Shown one piece after another: positions 28,705-42,640 of a stretch of 64,000 nt of DNA. Each line of letters begins with the position of its first letter. The stretch's first letter is position 1. Source of the stretch: Asterella californica. Lineage: Eukaryota; Streptophyta; Marchantiopsida; Marchantiales; Aytoniaceae. The DNA lies in contig JAYKYS010000005.1 in NCBI GenBank assembly GCA_036924285.1, positions 8,308,001 to 8,372,000 of the forward strand, read 5' to 3'. The notes under the pieces are model-generated. The model was given only the letters and a program-made list of their open reading frames with translations, was not told the origin of the DNA and did not search any database. The position numbers were made by a program, and so were the translations under genes.

Positions 28705-30415
28705 AGTCGATGATCGACCCACAAGAAGGAACTATTTGCAGTGGTTCATTGCTTGAGGAAATGATGGCATTACTTGAGACTTCACAGAATCCAAGTGTGT
28801 ATGAATAATATTTCGGTCAAGTACTTTGAGACACAAGATCGGGTGACTTAAAAGCAACTACGGTGGCATGATACCTTGGCGCTCATGAACGTGGAATTAA
28901 TCCACAAAGCGAGAAAAGATAATGTGGTTCATGACGCCTTGAGTCGCAAGGAGGAATATCTTTCATCATCAACACAGATTTTGCGAGCTATGTATCCTTA
29001 GGAGTCAGACTTGAAGAGACTACTACATGAAGGTTACATGGGCGATGACCAAGCGAAAGAGTACTTAGAACAACTCAAGCGAGGAGTGAAGTTGCAGAAC
29101 ATGCAGATGAGACATGGATTACTCATGTTCAATCAAAGTTGGGTTTATGTGGGACAAGGAAAACTTAAGACTAAATTGCTCAAAGAATGTCATGATGCGC
29201 CCTTATAAGACCATAAAGGAGAAACGTCCACTTGAGAAGTGATAGCTAAAAAGTTTTATTGGTCCCACATGAAAGACGATGTTGCTCACTTTGTGAAAAC
29301 ATGCGTAACATGTCAGGCAAACCGAGTTTCTTATGAGAAGAAATAGGGGTTGCTTCATCCTTTGCTGATTCCAACCAGACCTTGGGAAAGCATCAACATG
29401 GACTTCATTACTCGTTGACTCAAACAGATAGTTGACGAGTTTAGCAAACTAGCGAAGTTTGTCCCGACCTTGGTTATCGCAACAGCGTTCATGACTTCTT
29501 GGTTGTTCCTATATACTTGGTGGCGTTCACATGGATTACTCCGGAGTATTATTTCAGACCAAGATTCTAATTTCACAAGTGTCTTTTGAAAACACTTGTT
29601 CCAAAAATTGAGGACTAAGTTAAAATTTAGTACCGCTTTTCATCCCAAAATGGATAGACAAACGGAACGAGTTAACTCGATTTTGAATCAATACTTGAGG
29701 AATTATGTGAGCGCAGATCAAAGTGACTGGACGGAGTGGCTTACTGCTACAACTTCACGAAACATTCAGCAACCGACAAATCGTCTTTCTTGCTAGCTTA
29801 TTGACGTGAGCCAGAATGACCTCTTGACTTGACTCTTGCAGGGAGTTCTACGTCAGCACGACCAAGAACACAACAACATCAGCTGAAGAGTTGGTGGCGA
29901 ACATGCAGCGATGCGAGGAACAAGTGAAAAAGAACCTCGAGAAGACACAACAACGTTACACGAAGCATGTAAAGAAGCATCGGTGGCAAGTGAAGTTTCA
30001 AGTGGACGAAGAAGTATGATTGAGTACAAAAAACTTCACTCTTTTGGAAGAAATTTTGACTAAGTTCTCATCAAAGTTCATGGGATCTTTTGTTATTGTC
30101 AAGAATCCGCATGAAAATGTCTATACGTTAGACTTTCCTCCTGAGTGGCAGTTGCATCCAACCTTCCATGTTTTTTTATTAAAGAAATACTTCAAAGATG
30201 ATTTGCGATCGGAGCGCAAATAGGTTCTCAAGTCTCAACCTGATCTCGTGAAAGACGAAGCACAATACGAGATGGAGATCATTTTACGACCGCGGTGCAA
30301 ATCCAACCAAACGAAGTACTTGATCAAATGGCATGGATACCATTTGAAGGAAGCAACTTGGGTGCTAGAGGAAGATATGGAACATACGCGTGAAGTATTG
30401 GATCTCTTCAAATGA
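28705..30415 (+). pseudogene. Element A pol, second part: RNase H end, integrase, chromodomain
   Basis: Resumes where element B split it: HKKELFAVVHCLRK, then a stop, then WHYL (near 28715-28780), then ARKDNVVHDALSRKEE. Integrase remnants include ECHDAPL, CVTCQANRVSYEKK, INMDFIT, ISDQDSNFTSVF and [24 protein letters not shown], with stops and frameshifts throughout. The end, about 30256-30415, is a clear chromodomain (QYEMEIILRPR, KYLIKWHGYHLKEATWVLEEDM) closing with TGA at 30413-30415. Chromodomains bind methylated histone H3 and direct integration of chromoviruses (family knowledge). Confidence 0.85.
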
Positions 30416-31155
30416 CGACAATGACAACAAGGGCGTTAGCAAGATGGAGATATTTCCTTCCAGCGAGGAGTGAAAGAAACGACGAATCATACAAGTAGCA
30501 ACTTGAAGCGATTTGAGCTGATGGACTTTGTAGCTTTGACTTGTATTTTGTGAAAATAAAGAATTTATTTCTTGAAAATTATCTAAGTGTATTAGTAGTG
30601 CATGGCTATGACTAGTTCTAATCAGATGCATAGGATGTTGTCAAGAGGAGGAACGAAGCACACTTGAAGGAAGCGAGCTAGTTTGCATAAGCACATAAAT
30701 CAAGACTTAGGTTTGTCTTAGCGTCGGCAAAGTAAGTGTGAATTTTTCTACTTGTCTTGGGACTTGGGATGATCTTGCGTTGCAGTTTGTCAACTGCAAG
30801 GTAAACTTAGTAGCGTGTCTAAGTCTAATCAGGTTACGACAAAAAAGTGAGCTTCGAGAGACCTCGTAAGTAAGTGTGAATATTTATAAGTTAGCAAGTT
30901 AGAGTCTTAAGTAGAATATTTAGAAATTGTCTACTAGTTTTGTTTAGGGATGACCAAAAAGGATAAGCTTTCCCGAGACTAATTGGAATTTTGTAAGTGT
31001 TCTAGCGACAACTTAAGACTCAAGCCAAGAAGGGAATTGCGGGTTAGCTACTAGAATGCAATTCTGGCGTCAAGGGGTTGGCTACCCATTTTGAACTTGG
31101 CGTTAACTTAAGGATCATTGTTGATAAGGGCATCAACCTCCAAAATGAGAGTGAG

Positions 31156-32266
31156 TGTCGTCACCCTCAGTCTCAAGGTCGAACATAGACGCGAACAACA
31201 AAATCCTAGTGGACTTGCATTAGGTTGTGAATGCTACAAGTAAGACTTAATGGCTTGGCTGAGAAGTCGAGAACAAATGAACTCTAAGTGGTTCTCTGAA
31301 CCAAGGTTAGAACATTAGATTAGGATATAAGGGTTTATCCCAAGACGACCCCATACGGACGCTGACCTAAGGGGGCAAGTCTAGAAAAGAAATGAAACAT
31401 AAGTATGAGACGTGGGCCTGATACGCGAGAGCGAGACGTGGATCCGAACCACAGGATCCAAGTCTGGGTCTGGACCACAGGTGTTCAGAAAAACTGCTAA
31501 GTGTCGGAGCTCCAGCGATGTTTTGAGTCGTGGACGGAGTTTTACGTAAGATCTCGAGGCGAGTAAGCTGTCACTGGAAATGCCTCGACGAGAGCTTTCT
31601 ATTGATATGTAGAATTCCTCGAACTGACATCGGAGTTGAGAATTATGACCGATCTCGTGATCGGGTTGTGGTATAATTTGCAGCGACCAAAAAAGAGGAA
31701 AGAGTTGTCGATCTCCATAAGTATATATGAGGATAGTGGGGGCTCGATGCCTAGGTGGGTCAGGATGAGTCACCCGATCCTAAGGTTCAGTGGAAGGACT
31801 TTGGGGACATGAGGTGATGACTGGGCCAGTACCAAGACGCGGTCAATCTAGACTTAAAAACAATCCAAGGGTTGGAGCAAGACTAGAGAGCGAAATGACA
31901 TGTTAGACCACTGTTTGGGAGCCTGGACCAAGACGGACATCACGGACGGTTGGACCACTAGGTTTGCTGGAGGTACCGTTTAGGACCTTGGACTTTATGA
32001 GAAGTCCATCCCAAGTCATGTTGTGACTTGCTCATGTTTTGGGACATCTCCTAAGTCCCGACCTAGCCGGGTCTAGGTCGGGACTTAAGGGATGTTGAGC
32101 TTGAGAGTTAGGGAGACGGTTCGGCTCCAGTCTGGACCAAATAGAGTTAAGATAAGTGGTGCATGAACGCTAACATGTGATTGTGATTTGCAGGTTAGCG
32201 TGGTGAGTTTCGTGACCTACTGAGCAAGAGCTTCTGCTGGCGCAACAAGACGATAGGGGCACGAAA
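31156..32266 (+). repeat. Element A 3' LTR
   Basis: Aligns with 6055-7180 with many differences. It starts TGTCGTCACCCTCAG after a purine-rich stretch AAAATGAGAGTGAG, the likely polypurine tract. It ends near 32266, where ATTTTG repeats the sequence found just left of the 5' LTR. Confidence 0.75.
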
Positions 32267-34241
32267 TTTTGCTCGTATAATTACAAGTTCATGCTTTGAA
32301 AATATTTTATACTATATATTTTTATATCTCTTTCAAGTACAAGTATTGTACCACAAACTTAGGAAGAATATACTGGATCAAGATAAACAGATATTATCAG
32401 TTTTTCACACCATCTGTACTTGAACATGGTCAAAATATTCTTTTCAGTCAAATCTTTATTTGCATATTACATTAAGTGCATAACTTTTTGATTCAACCGA
32501 CACTCGCTCTAACTGCTAATAGGCTTGTTGATCGTTGGTTACACTGATCATGTAACGGGTTACAACTATGGTTAAGGATAGGAAACATGCGTCCATGTAA
32601 AGGATAAACTTTGCTCATCAAAAGAGAGAAGAAAGAAATATTTCTAAACGCGATAAACATATCTAATTAGAATAGTTTATACAACAAACTACACACGAAC
32701 CTGCAGAATCCCAGAAGCTCATGTAAAGCTCGCAGTGCAGTTCATGATTATGCGAGAACGCCCCAAGAAAATAATATCCATGCTTAAAATCTTCTGCGTG
32801 GTGCGTTTCTTCTCAGTCTGACTCATGACTCTGACAACACGCGAAACGCGACTGGAACCACCATGCACAGTCATTGCAGACAAACCTGTAATTCTCTTTC
32901 CTTTTCTTGGATATATGAATGAATGAATAAATCCCTTCTCTTTCCTTATTGCATTAAACCCTGAGCATGACTATAAAAGCATGAAAGGAATATTCCTTTT
33001 CGTCGTAGTGTTTATTGAGGTGAAATAAAAGTTCTGTTCTGCCTCCAAGAAATTTACAAATCTTCACATTAACCTTTCTCTGCCAATACAAAGTGGTTTT
33101 CTTTGAGATGAATCATTAATATAAAGTTTTTGAATAGCTTCAATTCGATTGCTTATTTCATAGATTTTAACTTGAGATGAATCTCTAAAGAATTCTGTGT
33201 TACCTGGTGCACTTGTAGTCATACTCAGGGTTTAAGATTATTCTCTATATAATTCTGTAGTAAGTACTGCTACAATCCATAATATAAGGTGTCCTATGCA
33301 TGCTAAGCCCATTACTCAATTAGAAGCTACTGAAAGTAAGCAGATTTTGTGTTTTGCTCTTTCCTACATATACAATGACGATCCAAGTGCGAAAATCAGT
33401 TGGATGGGAACTCAGAAGAGCAGTCACAGTTTGCAAACTTTGAGTGAACTGATTTACATTCCTAAATACCTTGCACAATTGTTCTTGGGAGTCGTCTAGC
33501 AAATTGCACAATTTCTCTAAATAAAGAGATTGGATCACCAAACCGAAAGGTAAAAAACAAAGAGCTCCACTTGCACTGGAATTGCGAGGCTATGCCTTAG
33601 CTATTCCGGATCTATTCGTCTATTCGTTCATTTCGCTACACGATAATAAATTCTTCTATTTTTCTAGTTTTGATAGTTGAAGTATAATTATACTAATGCA
33701 TAGCAAAAAGACCCTCAGAACACTACCTATGTGTAGCAAGCTACACAACTTTTTTAAATAAAAAACCAGGAGTCTCCATGAGCCAAGTCCACCAAACCAA
33801 AAATAGAGAAAAAGACCCTCATAACACTAGCTATGTCTACCCGGGTAGAATTTTTAAAATATGGAGGTCCAAGCCTTTAAACTTAGTCTGAGAGGTATCA
33901 CTTCTCATTACAGACTAAGAAAGCACCTCAACTCTCCTATGCAAAGCCTTGAAATTCAGAATCATGGAGAGTTTACTGTACTACTGCTTCTTGATGTATA
34001 AGGCGCACATTTTCATTCGTTGTGAGAGGAAGGAGAGTATTCTTTTTTCTCCGGGTTGTTGAGAGATTTCACGAAAGGAAGCGGTTTCCAGCAACCAAAT
34101 GTCTAACTTTGTCTTGTGTCAGTATTAGAGAGTGTCAAAGTTAAAAATCTTTTGAAATATTCGAGAGTCGCGGACGTGAGTTACGGATTAGGCCAAACTG
34201 CGGTCGCAGTTTTATGCGGGCACTTCCTGAGGTACCCGCAG

Positions 34242-34262
34242 GAAAACGCCGCGGGCGTTTTC
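34242..34262. repeat. GC-rich perfect hairpin
   Basis: Arms GAAAACGCC (34242-34250) and GGCGTTTTC (34254-34262) around GCG. It lies in a locally GC-richer stretch. The function is unknown. Confidence 0.7.
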
Positions 34263-37200
34263 TTAACGGCTATTCACTGGTTTCGTCCGCTTTCTTTTGC
34301 AATGGATTCTCTGTTGCTCAGAGTAATTATGTTGAGTATACAAATGAAAAAATAGCCAGTGATAAAATCTTGATGTTCAGTCACAGACGCGACCCAGAAT
34401 GAACCGCGGTTATACACAACCGTACCCGTGATAATTTTACGACCAGTCACCTCTTTGCCCTTGAAGAATCTTTCTTCTCAACTTCGACACCCCCTATTGA
34501 GTATACGGTAGGCTACGGCGAAGAAGAAAGTTCAACGCTGCATGGCTTGATGGGAGCTGTAACAGAACGGGTTTTCCTGGCGGGATGCAACAAAACCCCA
34601 AAGTTTGTCCAGTCTCTTCGTCTTTGCGTAGGCTGGGCCAGGCAGGATACAGAGAGAGATTTGAACTCTGCCCGGCCTGATGAGAAGAAGCGTCCATGAG
34701 GCTCCCTAAAGTTCCGTGGGAAGTGCCAAGGACGACTCGTCACTGACAGGCGGGCAGGGCAGTACAAAACAGACTGTATTTTGTAGGTCGGCTCTCCGCG
34801 TTCAAAGATCTATACATCCAGCCAAAGCAAAACCAAACCAAAGTAGATCAGACCGGAGCAAAGCGGTATCATTCAGGAGTGGAAGACGTTGAAATGGCGC
34901 GTGTGCCCAGTAGCGCCGATATAGACGAACGAGTGAAGTTAAGCTTAACAGATTCCGCTCAAATTGTACCGTATTAGGTGCAGCGGGACGAGAACTTGTT
35001 CTGGTCCTGCAGTAGAAGTGGTTTCTGTTTTCTGTTTGGTGATTGATTATACAAGGGCTATGGTGAGGTCTCCGCCGGGAAGGCTACGAATTCGGTCGAT
35101 CATGTCCCGTGAAAAGAGATGTGACTCATGACTACTGGACTGGTACTGATCGCGATAACTTCAATTTGAGGTGCGACATGTTCTCTGGCGCGAGCTGAGC
35201 GAGTACAGATTGTTTTGAGTCGTCGACCTCGACTTACTTATCCACAAGCATGACAGATCGATTAGCAGGTCTTGATGTATCAATGGAGGTAGCACAAAAG
35301 AAGGCCAAGAGAGCAGAAGAAGACGAGGAGCGTTGGTGTGTGCTGGTCACTAGGAACAAAATGTGGAGGACGCGGCGAGGCGACTAGCTTGGCCGCACAT
35401 GAGACTTTGGGAGCCATTTATTCCGCTGCTGTCAATAGCATGAACAGCTGAAATTTGGCAATTGCGTGCTCCGTTTCGCACTCAACACCAAATAGGGTCA
35501 ATATTATTTGGGTGTTGTTGTTGTTTACATCATCCTGTCATCGTTGCCGTATTTTTGTCTGCTCTAGTGGCCAGTTGTGAATGGTCCCATCCTCCCCGCC
35601 CACAATGTGGAGCCGTAATAGCGAGGAAAACATCGTAAGCCAGCATGAACAACCAAATGAATGGATGAATCAATCAACATTCATGAAGTAAACTGAAGTC
35701 CCCGTCCTTATACACTGTATAAAGCAAGTAGCCAATCTCATGATCTTCTTCCTCCTGTGCTGCTGTATATTGCCATCCGCGCAGACTTCATCTCAAACCC
35801 TCCTGAAGTTGCTTCATTTTTCCTCGTCAACAACAGCAGCAAAAAGATTCTGTTCAGTTGCTGGTGAGGGTGGGCGAATGAGGGAATGCAAACTATGCCA
35901 TCGATCACGGCTTGAGAGGAAGTAGGATCTTGTCCTGGCTGGTTACGGATTCTTTAATACCACAGTATTTCCAACCACCGGGAAACACGACCAAAGACAG
36001 TCACAAAGATACGATACGCACACAAGTGAAATCCAGTCCGACAACAGATGCTCCATAACATGAGCATATTACTGTTGTATTAAACCTCAGTATTCCACGG
36101 ACAGGCTCACACGAAAACTACATTTGATGGTTGATGAACGTTGATGATCGAACGTCGCATTGCACCATCTACAGCAGATCTGTTTCCTGTTTTCGTGGAG
36201 TACAAGAGATTCCTTAGGTGAGGTTTAAACTGCTGTCAGAGTAAACACCATGAACTCCAAGATTTTTGGCTAACGATTCACCACTTTACTTTAGGATCTG
36301 TGGCGAATCCTAATATTCTTCAAGTTGCAGTTTGCAGAACAACGTCATCTACTGTACATCATTGCAAAACGTCCAGTTGCAGAAAAGTAGTTGACTTTTA
36401 AGGCAATGAAGGTGAGAAGTCCAATCAACCCTCCTGGAAAAGGCTGTCAAGAAAAGAGGTATACAAGGGGAGAATGGGTCCAGAGGCTAGATGTTTTACA
36501 GGTTTACCGGAACCAAAATAATATCTATACATGCACCTAACCATGTCTACATCCAGTATTTTTTTTACATTGTATGCGTGCATATCAGGAAAACGTATGT
36601 GGTCAGAATTAACCTCAAGTTTCTAGTATCTGAAGACTTTTACATTCAAGGAGACGAAAAGAATAAACATCAACACGTATAATTATGTATCATGTTCGTT
36701 CCACAATCAGTTTTATTCTTGTATTTCTCTGTACGGTCGCACCTGGATGCTGCACACTCAGGGGGCAGTTTATCACCATGCAGATCCTGCACTAATCGAT
36801 GAGTGCACGAAAACACGATCGTGCAGTTAAACAAGGCATGAAACAAAAACCTTACCATTTTACTTGTGATTCAAACGTACATTCAACTTCGGGCCTTATT
36901 CATCTGTATGTTATACTCTCTCGCCTAGTGTAAGTGAATAAGTAGGTTAACATATCCCAGTTGTGCAAATAAAAGATTGTTTTTTTTCAATTTTATTCGA
37001 GTAAAAACCAATTTCTTAATACACTTACAAAACTGCAATATTTCACTTGTTTAATCTACTTTTTTTGCAGAGCACTAACTGGACGTGTAGATAAGGAGAA
37101 TCTGCAGTATTCTAGAGTGCAGTTAGCCAGGTGAGAGACTGTTGTTATTTCTCTAACTTTTTCTGTAACCTCGCATGGCCTTGTGTCAATCGATTAGTCC

Positions 37201-37477
37201 GAACACCCCTTTAACTCTTCAGATGGCACAATATAATGCAAACACCCTTTGAACTCTTCCGGCAATTAATAATTCCGTTCTACATATACTTTCTCTCTCG
37301 TTTTACATTCTGTCCAAACATTCTACTTCACGCAGTCACGTCTCTAGACATGATTCTTACCAACACTCTACTTCATTGTTTAAGTAATTATCTTACACTT
37401 CATCTACAATATCTTTTCACAGTATTCGGAGCACCCTGCATGTTCACCTTCTCCATCGATAATATGAAGGGTTTAAG

Positions 37478-37516
37478 TTATTACCTAATCCTCCTTTTCG
37501 GAAGGTTAGGTAATAA
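37478..37516. repeat. Fold-back sequence, 17-bp arms
   Basis: TTATTACCTAATCCTCC pairs with GGAAGGTTAGGTAATAA around TTTTC, with two mismatches. Its style (AT-rich outer stem, CTAAC/GTTAG core) resembles the fold-back at 59172-59267, so a common small repeat family is possible. Confidence 0.55.
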
Positions 37517-39857
37517 ATTAAAGTCACACAAAATTAATGTATAAATAGTCATTGGATCCCGAACTTATACATTTATAAGCGCTTCGGTCTGGTAATGCCT
37601 TATGGGTTATGTTCTGGTTTCCTTGATCAGTAAACATTTGTCCTTGTAATATTTATCATTACCCAATTTCAAGTTTTTAGTTTTATTTAACTCTAAAATT
37701 AGTGAATAATATATATAGCATTTGTTGATAAGAGAAATCAAACATGATATCAACTGATATAATCTATTCAATAAACCATTATTGTATTACTTGAATCCAT
37801 AACCTACTCCAGTTATTACAGTAACCAATATACATCATGAGTTCTGTCTCTACTCCAGTTATTAAAGTAATCAATATACATCATAAGATACGATCTAAGT
37901 AAAATAAGATTCATATTTTCGTTTTATTTTAATCTTAATATTACTATTCTATCCATAAAGAAACAGAACGGTAACCAAGCATGATGAGGAACGGCCGTGA
38001 ATGAATGAGAAGCTTGAATTTACTTGTCTTATATCGTTTTTGTGAGTTTACTCAAGATATCGCCCAAAAGTAGCTTTGGACGCACAATATTTAATTTCTC
38101 TTTAGAAAATGTTTGCATGATCTGGATAAAAAGTTTCTTGATCATTATATGGTGACTACCGTACTGCTATTTCATTCGCTGTTGTCTAGTAATGAAAAGT
38201 AGTTATTATGGATTATTGTAATTCGTGGGTTTTATCTTACAGTGTGGAGTTTTAGCGAATTTTCTGGTGCTATGATGATATTCTTCTTTCTTCTTCCTTG
38301 CATATATCACCTCCTCTATCTTCTGAGAGAAGAGGCAAGTATGCAAGGGTTTAATCTATTATTTAACTCTTTCAATAAGAAGAGTTAAGTTGTAACTCTT
38401 GTGCAGTTAATCAATTAATATTTACAGATAAATTTAAAAGTTTCTTAATAATTTAATATAGAATTTTTACATAACACTTATATATTCTCTGATAATAGCG
38501 AGTTATCCAAAGTTTATCTTGCAGTTCTCTTTAGTTTGCGTCATCTTTATCTGTATTTTAGTGTACATCAGGAAGAGATAAACATAGTGTATTACTAAGT
38601 ATTTCGTGATAATTGCATGTGGTATTTAGTACTCTCGCTATTTCATCACTAATTTAGGTCCCAGTTCTAGATTCTCAATTCAATGGTTTTTTTATGCGTT
38701 TATATAACTATAAGTAGATTATGGAAACCAGAAAAGAAAAGGATAACTTTTTGTCGTGTAGCATAGTTTGTTGAAATTTTGTCATATTAGGAGACACGAG
38801 GGAGCAAGAGATCGAAGGACACGAGTGTGAAAATGAGAAAGGAAAGGGAGTATTCTTCTGTTGTAGCGGGAGACGATTAAAGGGAGTGAGAGGCAGAAGG
38901 TGAAATACGAGAAGCTTGCAAATCCCTGTTCCTTGTTATGTCACGAGAGATGCTGGATTGAGTTTCTACAGTTTTAGAAGTTCAAGTTCTTCGATGTAAA
39001 TGTCTGATAGGAGAGAAAAATTTACTCGTTTAAATCATGAGACGGGAGTTTGAATATTTTTTTAAATTTTTGTGTAATTTTATGGAGCAGCTTTTTGTCT
39101 AGTTTGACAAGGTTTTGAGGCTCTTATGTAGGTTCATAATGTCTCTAAGGAGAGAACATGTCTTATTTAGATCGTAGAGCTATGATGGTTACCTCACAAG
39201 TTATCCGAGTACATTCCCGACACTACTTGGTGGTAAGCATGACTGTAGCTGCTCGGAACATCAGAGTTGTGCTTTCAGTCAGATTCGTAGTGTTCAGAAC
39301 TGTCGGATACTCTAAGTAGACGATATCGTATCTATGTTACGTGAAGATTATCTAAGAATACATGGGGTATCTAGTTGTGGAGATATCCTGTGCAAGAACA
39401 AAGACGAGAGAGAACACACAATCACGAGAACGAGCCCTTCAAATGCCAAACCTCAATTTATGTACACTTCCGCTGTGAAACACAAAACTCAAAAATAGAT
39501 GTAAGTCGACTGTAAACTGCACCCAAGTCTCCAAACTAATCTTTGAACTCAAACAAGAATCGTCAAAGTGAAACTGAAACAAGAGAAACGTCTTTTTGCT
39601 AACAGAAAACTTCACAGTAGTCTACCGTCATCCTAAACTCCAAAATATCTTATATGTCAGCCCCAACCGCAATACTACCGCCGTATCAATAGTACTGTTC
39701 AATGCACCACTAGCCCGATGTTCAGATCACTCTAACCCAAAATAGGATCGTGAGCTTCGTCATTTCTCCTCCGCATCTCTCGTTCTCGATTATCTCATTC
39801 TCGATTCTCTTCGTCGTTTCTCTTTCATCTCGTTGGCATGTTCTTGTCGTTCGCACG

Positions 39858-40190
39858 GCTGAGAGCAAATCGACAAGCGGTCTTGTCGTGAAAGTTGTGA
39901 CCTTGGATATGTGGGACGACGAAAGAGAGAGACTGCATGCGCAATAGCTACAACCGTGGAAGTACAACATGTCTGAGAACAAATCGAGAGCAAATCTTGT
40001 CGTGAAGATCACGCGTTTGGTTTTGTGGGAGGACGAAAGAGAATTCAATCGACAAATCGAACAAATGCATACGCGGCAGATAAACCGCGTCAACTGATGA
40101 TAAATCGGACCGACAGGAAAGACCACACGGGAAAATGCATGCACGGCAGATAAACCACGGCAGCTCACAACGAAACGCGGTCCAACGGTA
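39858..40190. repeat. Diverged tandem repeat block
   Basis: The blocks GAGARCAAATCG, TCTTGTCGTGAAG and GGACGAAAGAGA occur at about 39861-39930 and again about 114 bp further on. Then ATGCATRCRCGGCAGATAAACC occurs twice about 66 bp apart (near 40066 and 40132). The copies are clearly related but diverged. Confidence 0.6.
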
Positions 40191-42640
40191 GAAGACCACA
40201 AGGGATACATCGCTGCCTAGCATTTTCATTCGCAGTGTAGCTTTGTATCACAACCTACCTTCGTGGTTTTTTGTTCGTTTGCAGTTTGTTCTCGTTCGAG
40301 TGACCGTGCGCTTCGCTGTAGCACGACTCCTGCGCGATTCTGGATTGTGAGCTTGCTCTGTCGTCGCCGCTCAGTCCCTACTTTCAGCACCTTTCTTTGT
40401 CCGTTGGAAGGAACATGCGGCCAGTGATCTGGCTCTAACTTTTTGTCGCTGATGCTCATTGTTTTCTCGTTTGCTTGGTTCTCTTTTGATAAGGAGAGCC
40501 GAGTAATCAAAAAATCTCTTGTCCTTGGCCCATATATGGCGTGGGGCACTTCTTCGACGGGGTACATTTCTTCTTGCCCTTTCTTGGTTACGGATGTTAA
40601 TTTTCTGCTCGGATTCCTGCGGGACGGAAGAACAGATTGCAGATGAGATATAACAAGCCACGCTGCCAGATCGGGCAAGGGAGGAATCACCGCTTGCCTG
40701 TCACCTTTTGAGTTTCAGTTCAAATGGTGTTGGCGAATGGGACATGCTGCATACAGGGAAGATTTATTCTCTTGTTTTCCTTTTGTTTTCCAAATGTCTC
40801 AGGCTCCAGAATGTACGGGTGTTCTCTTTGAAAAAGAAGACAGTCAGACATGTATCTTCTCTGATAATGTTGTTATTCCTGCGACCTCGTCTAACCGTTC
40901 TGACGATTTCATAGTAGAAGATAGATTTTCTTTCGATTCTTTTGACGCAGGTTGTTCTAATTAGCATCGTTTTTAGTGTGAAGTCGATCGGTTTCATAGA
41001 CCTCGTACATCACCGCTCTGTCAACTTTATCATGCAAGTATTCTTTCTTTTTGGAGATAGCAAACTTTATAACCTTAGATCTTACATCTATATAGACTTT
41101 AACTTCTGCAGCATCTCGTCTGAATTCCTCATTCCGGCCTTCGACTTTGTACTGGTCTGTAACTCGTTCTCCACTGTAATCTCTTGTCTACATTGTGTGA
41201 TGGATCCGTTCCAATACATCTAGTCTGAAGGTAGCTGGTTAATTCTTAGCGACTCCAAGTCGAACGTATTCTCATCTCTGAAATATCTTCTGTCTCTGCA
41301 AGATCCTCATCTTCTCAAACCGAGTGTACATGCTGTCTATCATCTAAATTGCATGCATTGTATTTGTCAGGATGTTGATCCTTCTGTATTTCATTTTGGA
41401 TGCAAATATTTTGCTTACCCGTTTGATGTTGTTACGAAGAGCTGCTAAACGTGTCGCTGCTCCACAGCTTGCAACCGGTATGCGAAGAATCCCTATTCCC
41501 AAACTGTGAGATTTCTATGACTATTAATTACACTATAGGTGACTTAGACATGTGTTGTTGATAATCCTTGTGTCAATTCCTACACAATGAATGCGCCAGC
41601 GGGTTGCTATCTGAAAGCTTGAAACATTGATACAGTTGCAAGACCAAACTACACCTTCGGCAATCCACCCGAACCACTAGCTCCATTCTCATCACCGTTC
41701 TTGTTGTCGGAGTGTGATACGTCTACCTAGGAAAGCGTTGAACTTCTAGCTGTGATTTTTTACTCAAGAGGTAGGCTTCAGGTTATAACGTGGCACTATA
41801 AACACTCACACAGGTCTGTTGGGTCCTCTAATACGTTTAGAAAGCGAAAATCAAGACTAACTAGTAGTAATAAGATCAAACGGTGAACTTTAATACTCAA
41901 GAATAGGAAACATATGATAGTTTAGTCTTCATAACTTCTCCTACATGTAAAGGAGGCCCTATTGAACACACATACGAACTTTCAGAGGAAACAACGATTG
42001 TTGATTATTCTAGGATGGAAAGATGTTAACAGACCGTTCGGAGGTGAAGTCTGCATCAAACTAGTGACAAACAGAGGACTGCATACATTCGTTGGCATGA
42101 TTGGATACTGTATGAAGAATAAGAGAGAATTGCATCACCAATCGAGTATGAAAAATATCTCGAACGTCATGTTGGAGGACGGGTAAGATTTATTTACTCT
42201 GCTTGGTGCTGCAGATATGAAGAACCAGGTGGAGCTTAATTACACCAACATCTTGCAACGTGTCTTGCAGTTTAATAAGTATCGCAGCATACATCTGTTG
42301 GATACAACACTTAGAACTTGTCTGAGATCTATTTTTATTATCCCGAGTAGAAACAAAGAGGGCCGCAGTATAGTAAGAATGCAGAAAAATTGCTTCGGCC
42401 CAGGTCTGCAGTGAATAAATTATTAATTTGAAACGAGGCGAACTCAACTGTACATGAGGTGATTATATGCATGCATTCCCTTGTTAATAGGAGTACGGTA
42501 TTTAGAGTCCCAACAAGAAATATGATGTATTGTAAAAGCTTTTTGGTAGGTCTACACAAGAATCACGTTATACAGTGCCCACGTATTTGCAGGTGCGGAT
42601 GCTCTGCCCGCACGCTCAGATGTAAATCGTAAGAGGGTTT

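Larger units (their letters stand above)
6055..32266 (+). mobile_element. Element A: decayed Ty3/gypsy chromovirus, split by element B
   Basis: The outermost of the nested retrotransposons. Related LTRs lie at 6055-7180 and 31156-32266. ATTTTG flanks both sides (6049-6054 and 32266-32271), so the target duplication is 5 or 6 bp with an ambiguous edge. Without element B it is about 6.6 kb. Order: LTR, tRNA-Met-like primer site, protease remnant, reverse transcriptase, RNase H (split at 9119/28701), integrase, chromodomain, LTR. The chromodomain and Met-type primer site point to the chromovirus branch. A recognisable gag with zinc knuckle is missing, and stops and frameshifts are everywhere, so the copy is old and dead. 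Confidence 0.85.
32272..42640. other. Intergenic, no gene recognised
   Basis: About 10 kb, mostly AT-rich. Open frames are short and none shows a domain I can name, although a diverged or heavily spliced gene cannot be excluded by eye, particularly around 40400-41450 where base composition is more even. Small direct repeats occur at 33700-33835 and 37803-37888. Hairpins and a tandem block are listed separately. Confidence 0.45.

Noticed and set aside
34620..34780. tRNA-like words (GATTTGAACTC) in a GC-richer stretch
   Set aside because: No A box at the right distance and no acceptor pairing.
39722..40690. Minus-strand frames of 93-162 residues
   Set aside because: They overlap each other in different frames across a tandem repeat block and show no domain.
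40708..41450. Possible LINE RNase H-like coding remnants (for example a stretch reading LSDSKSNVFSSLKYLLSL)
   Set aside because: Only one loose motif; the surrounding residues do not follow an RNase H or RT order, so it was left as unrecognised.
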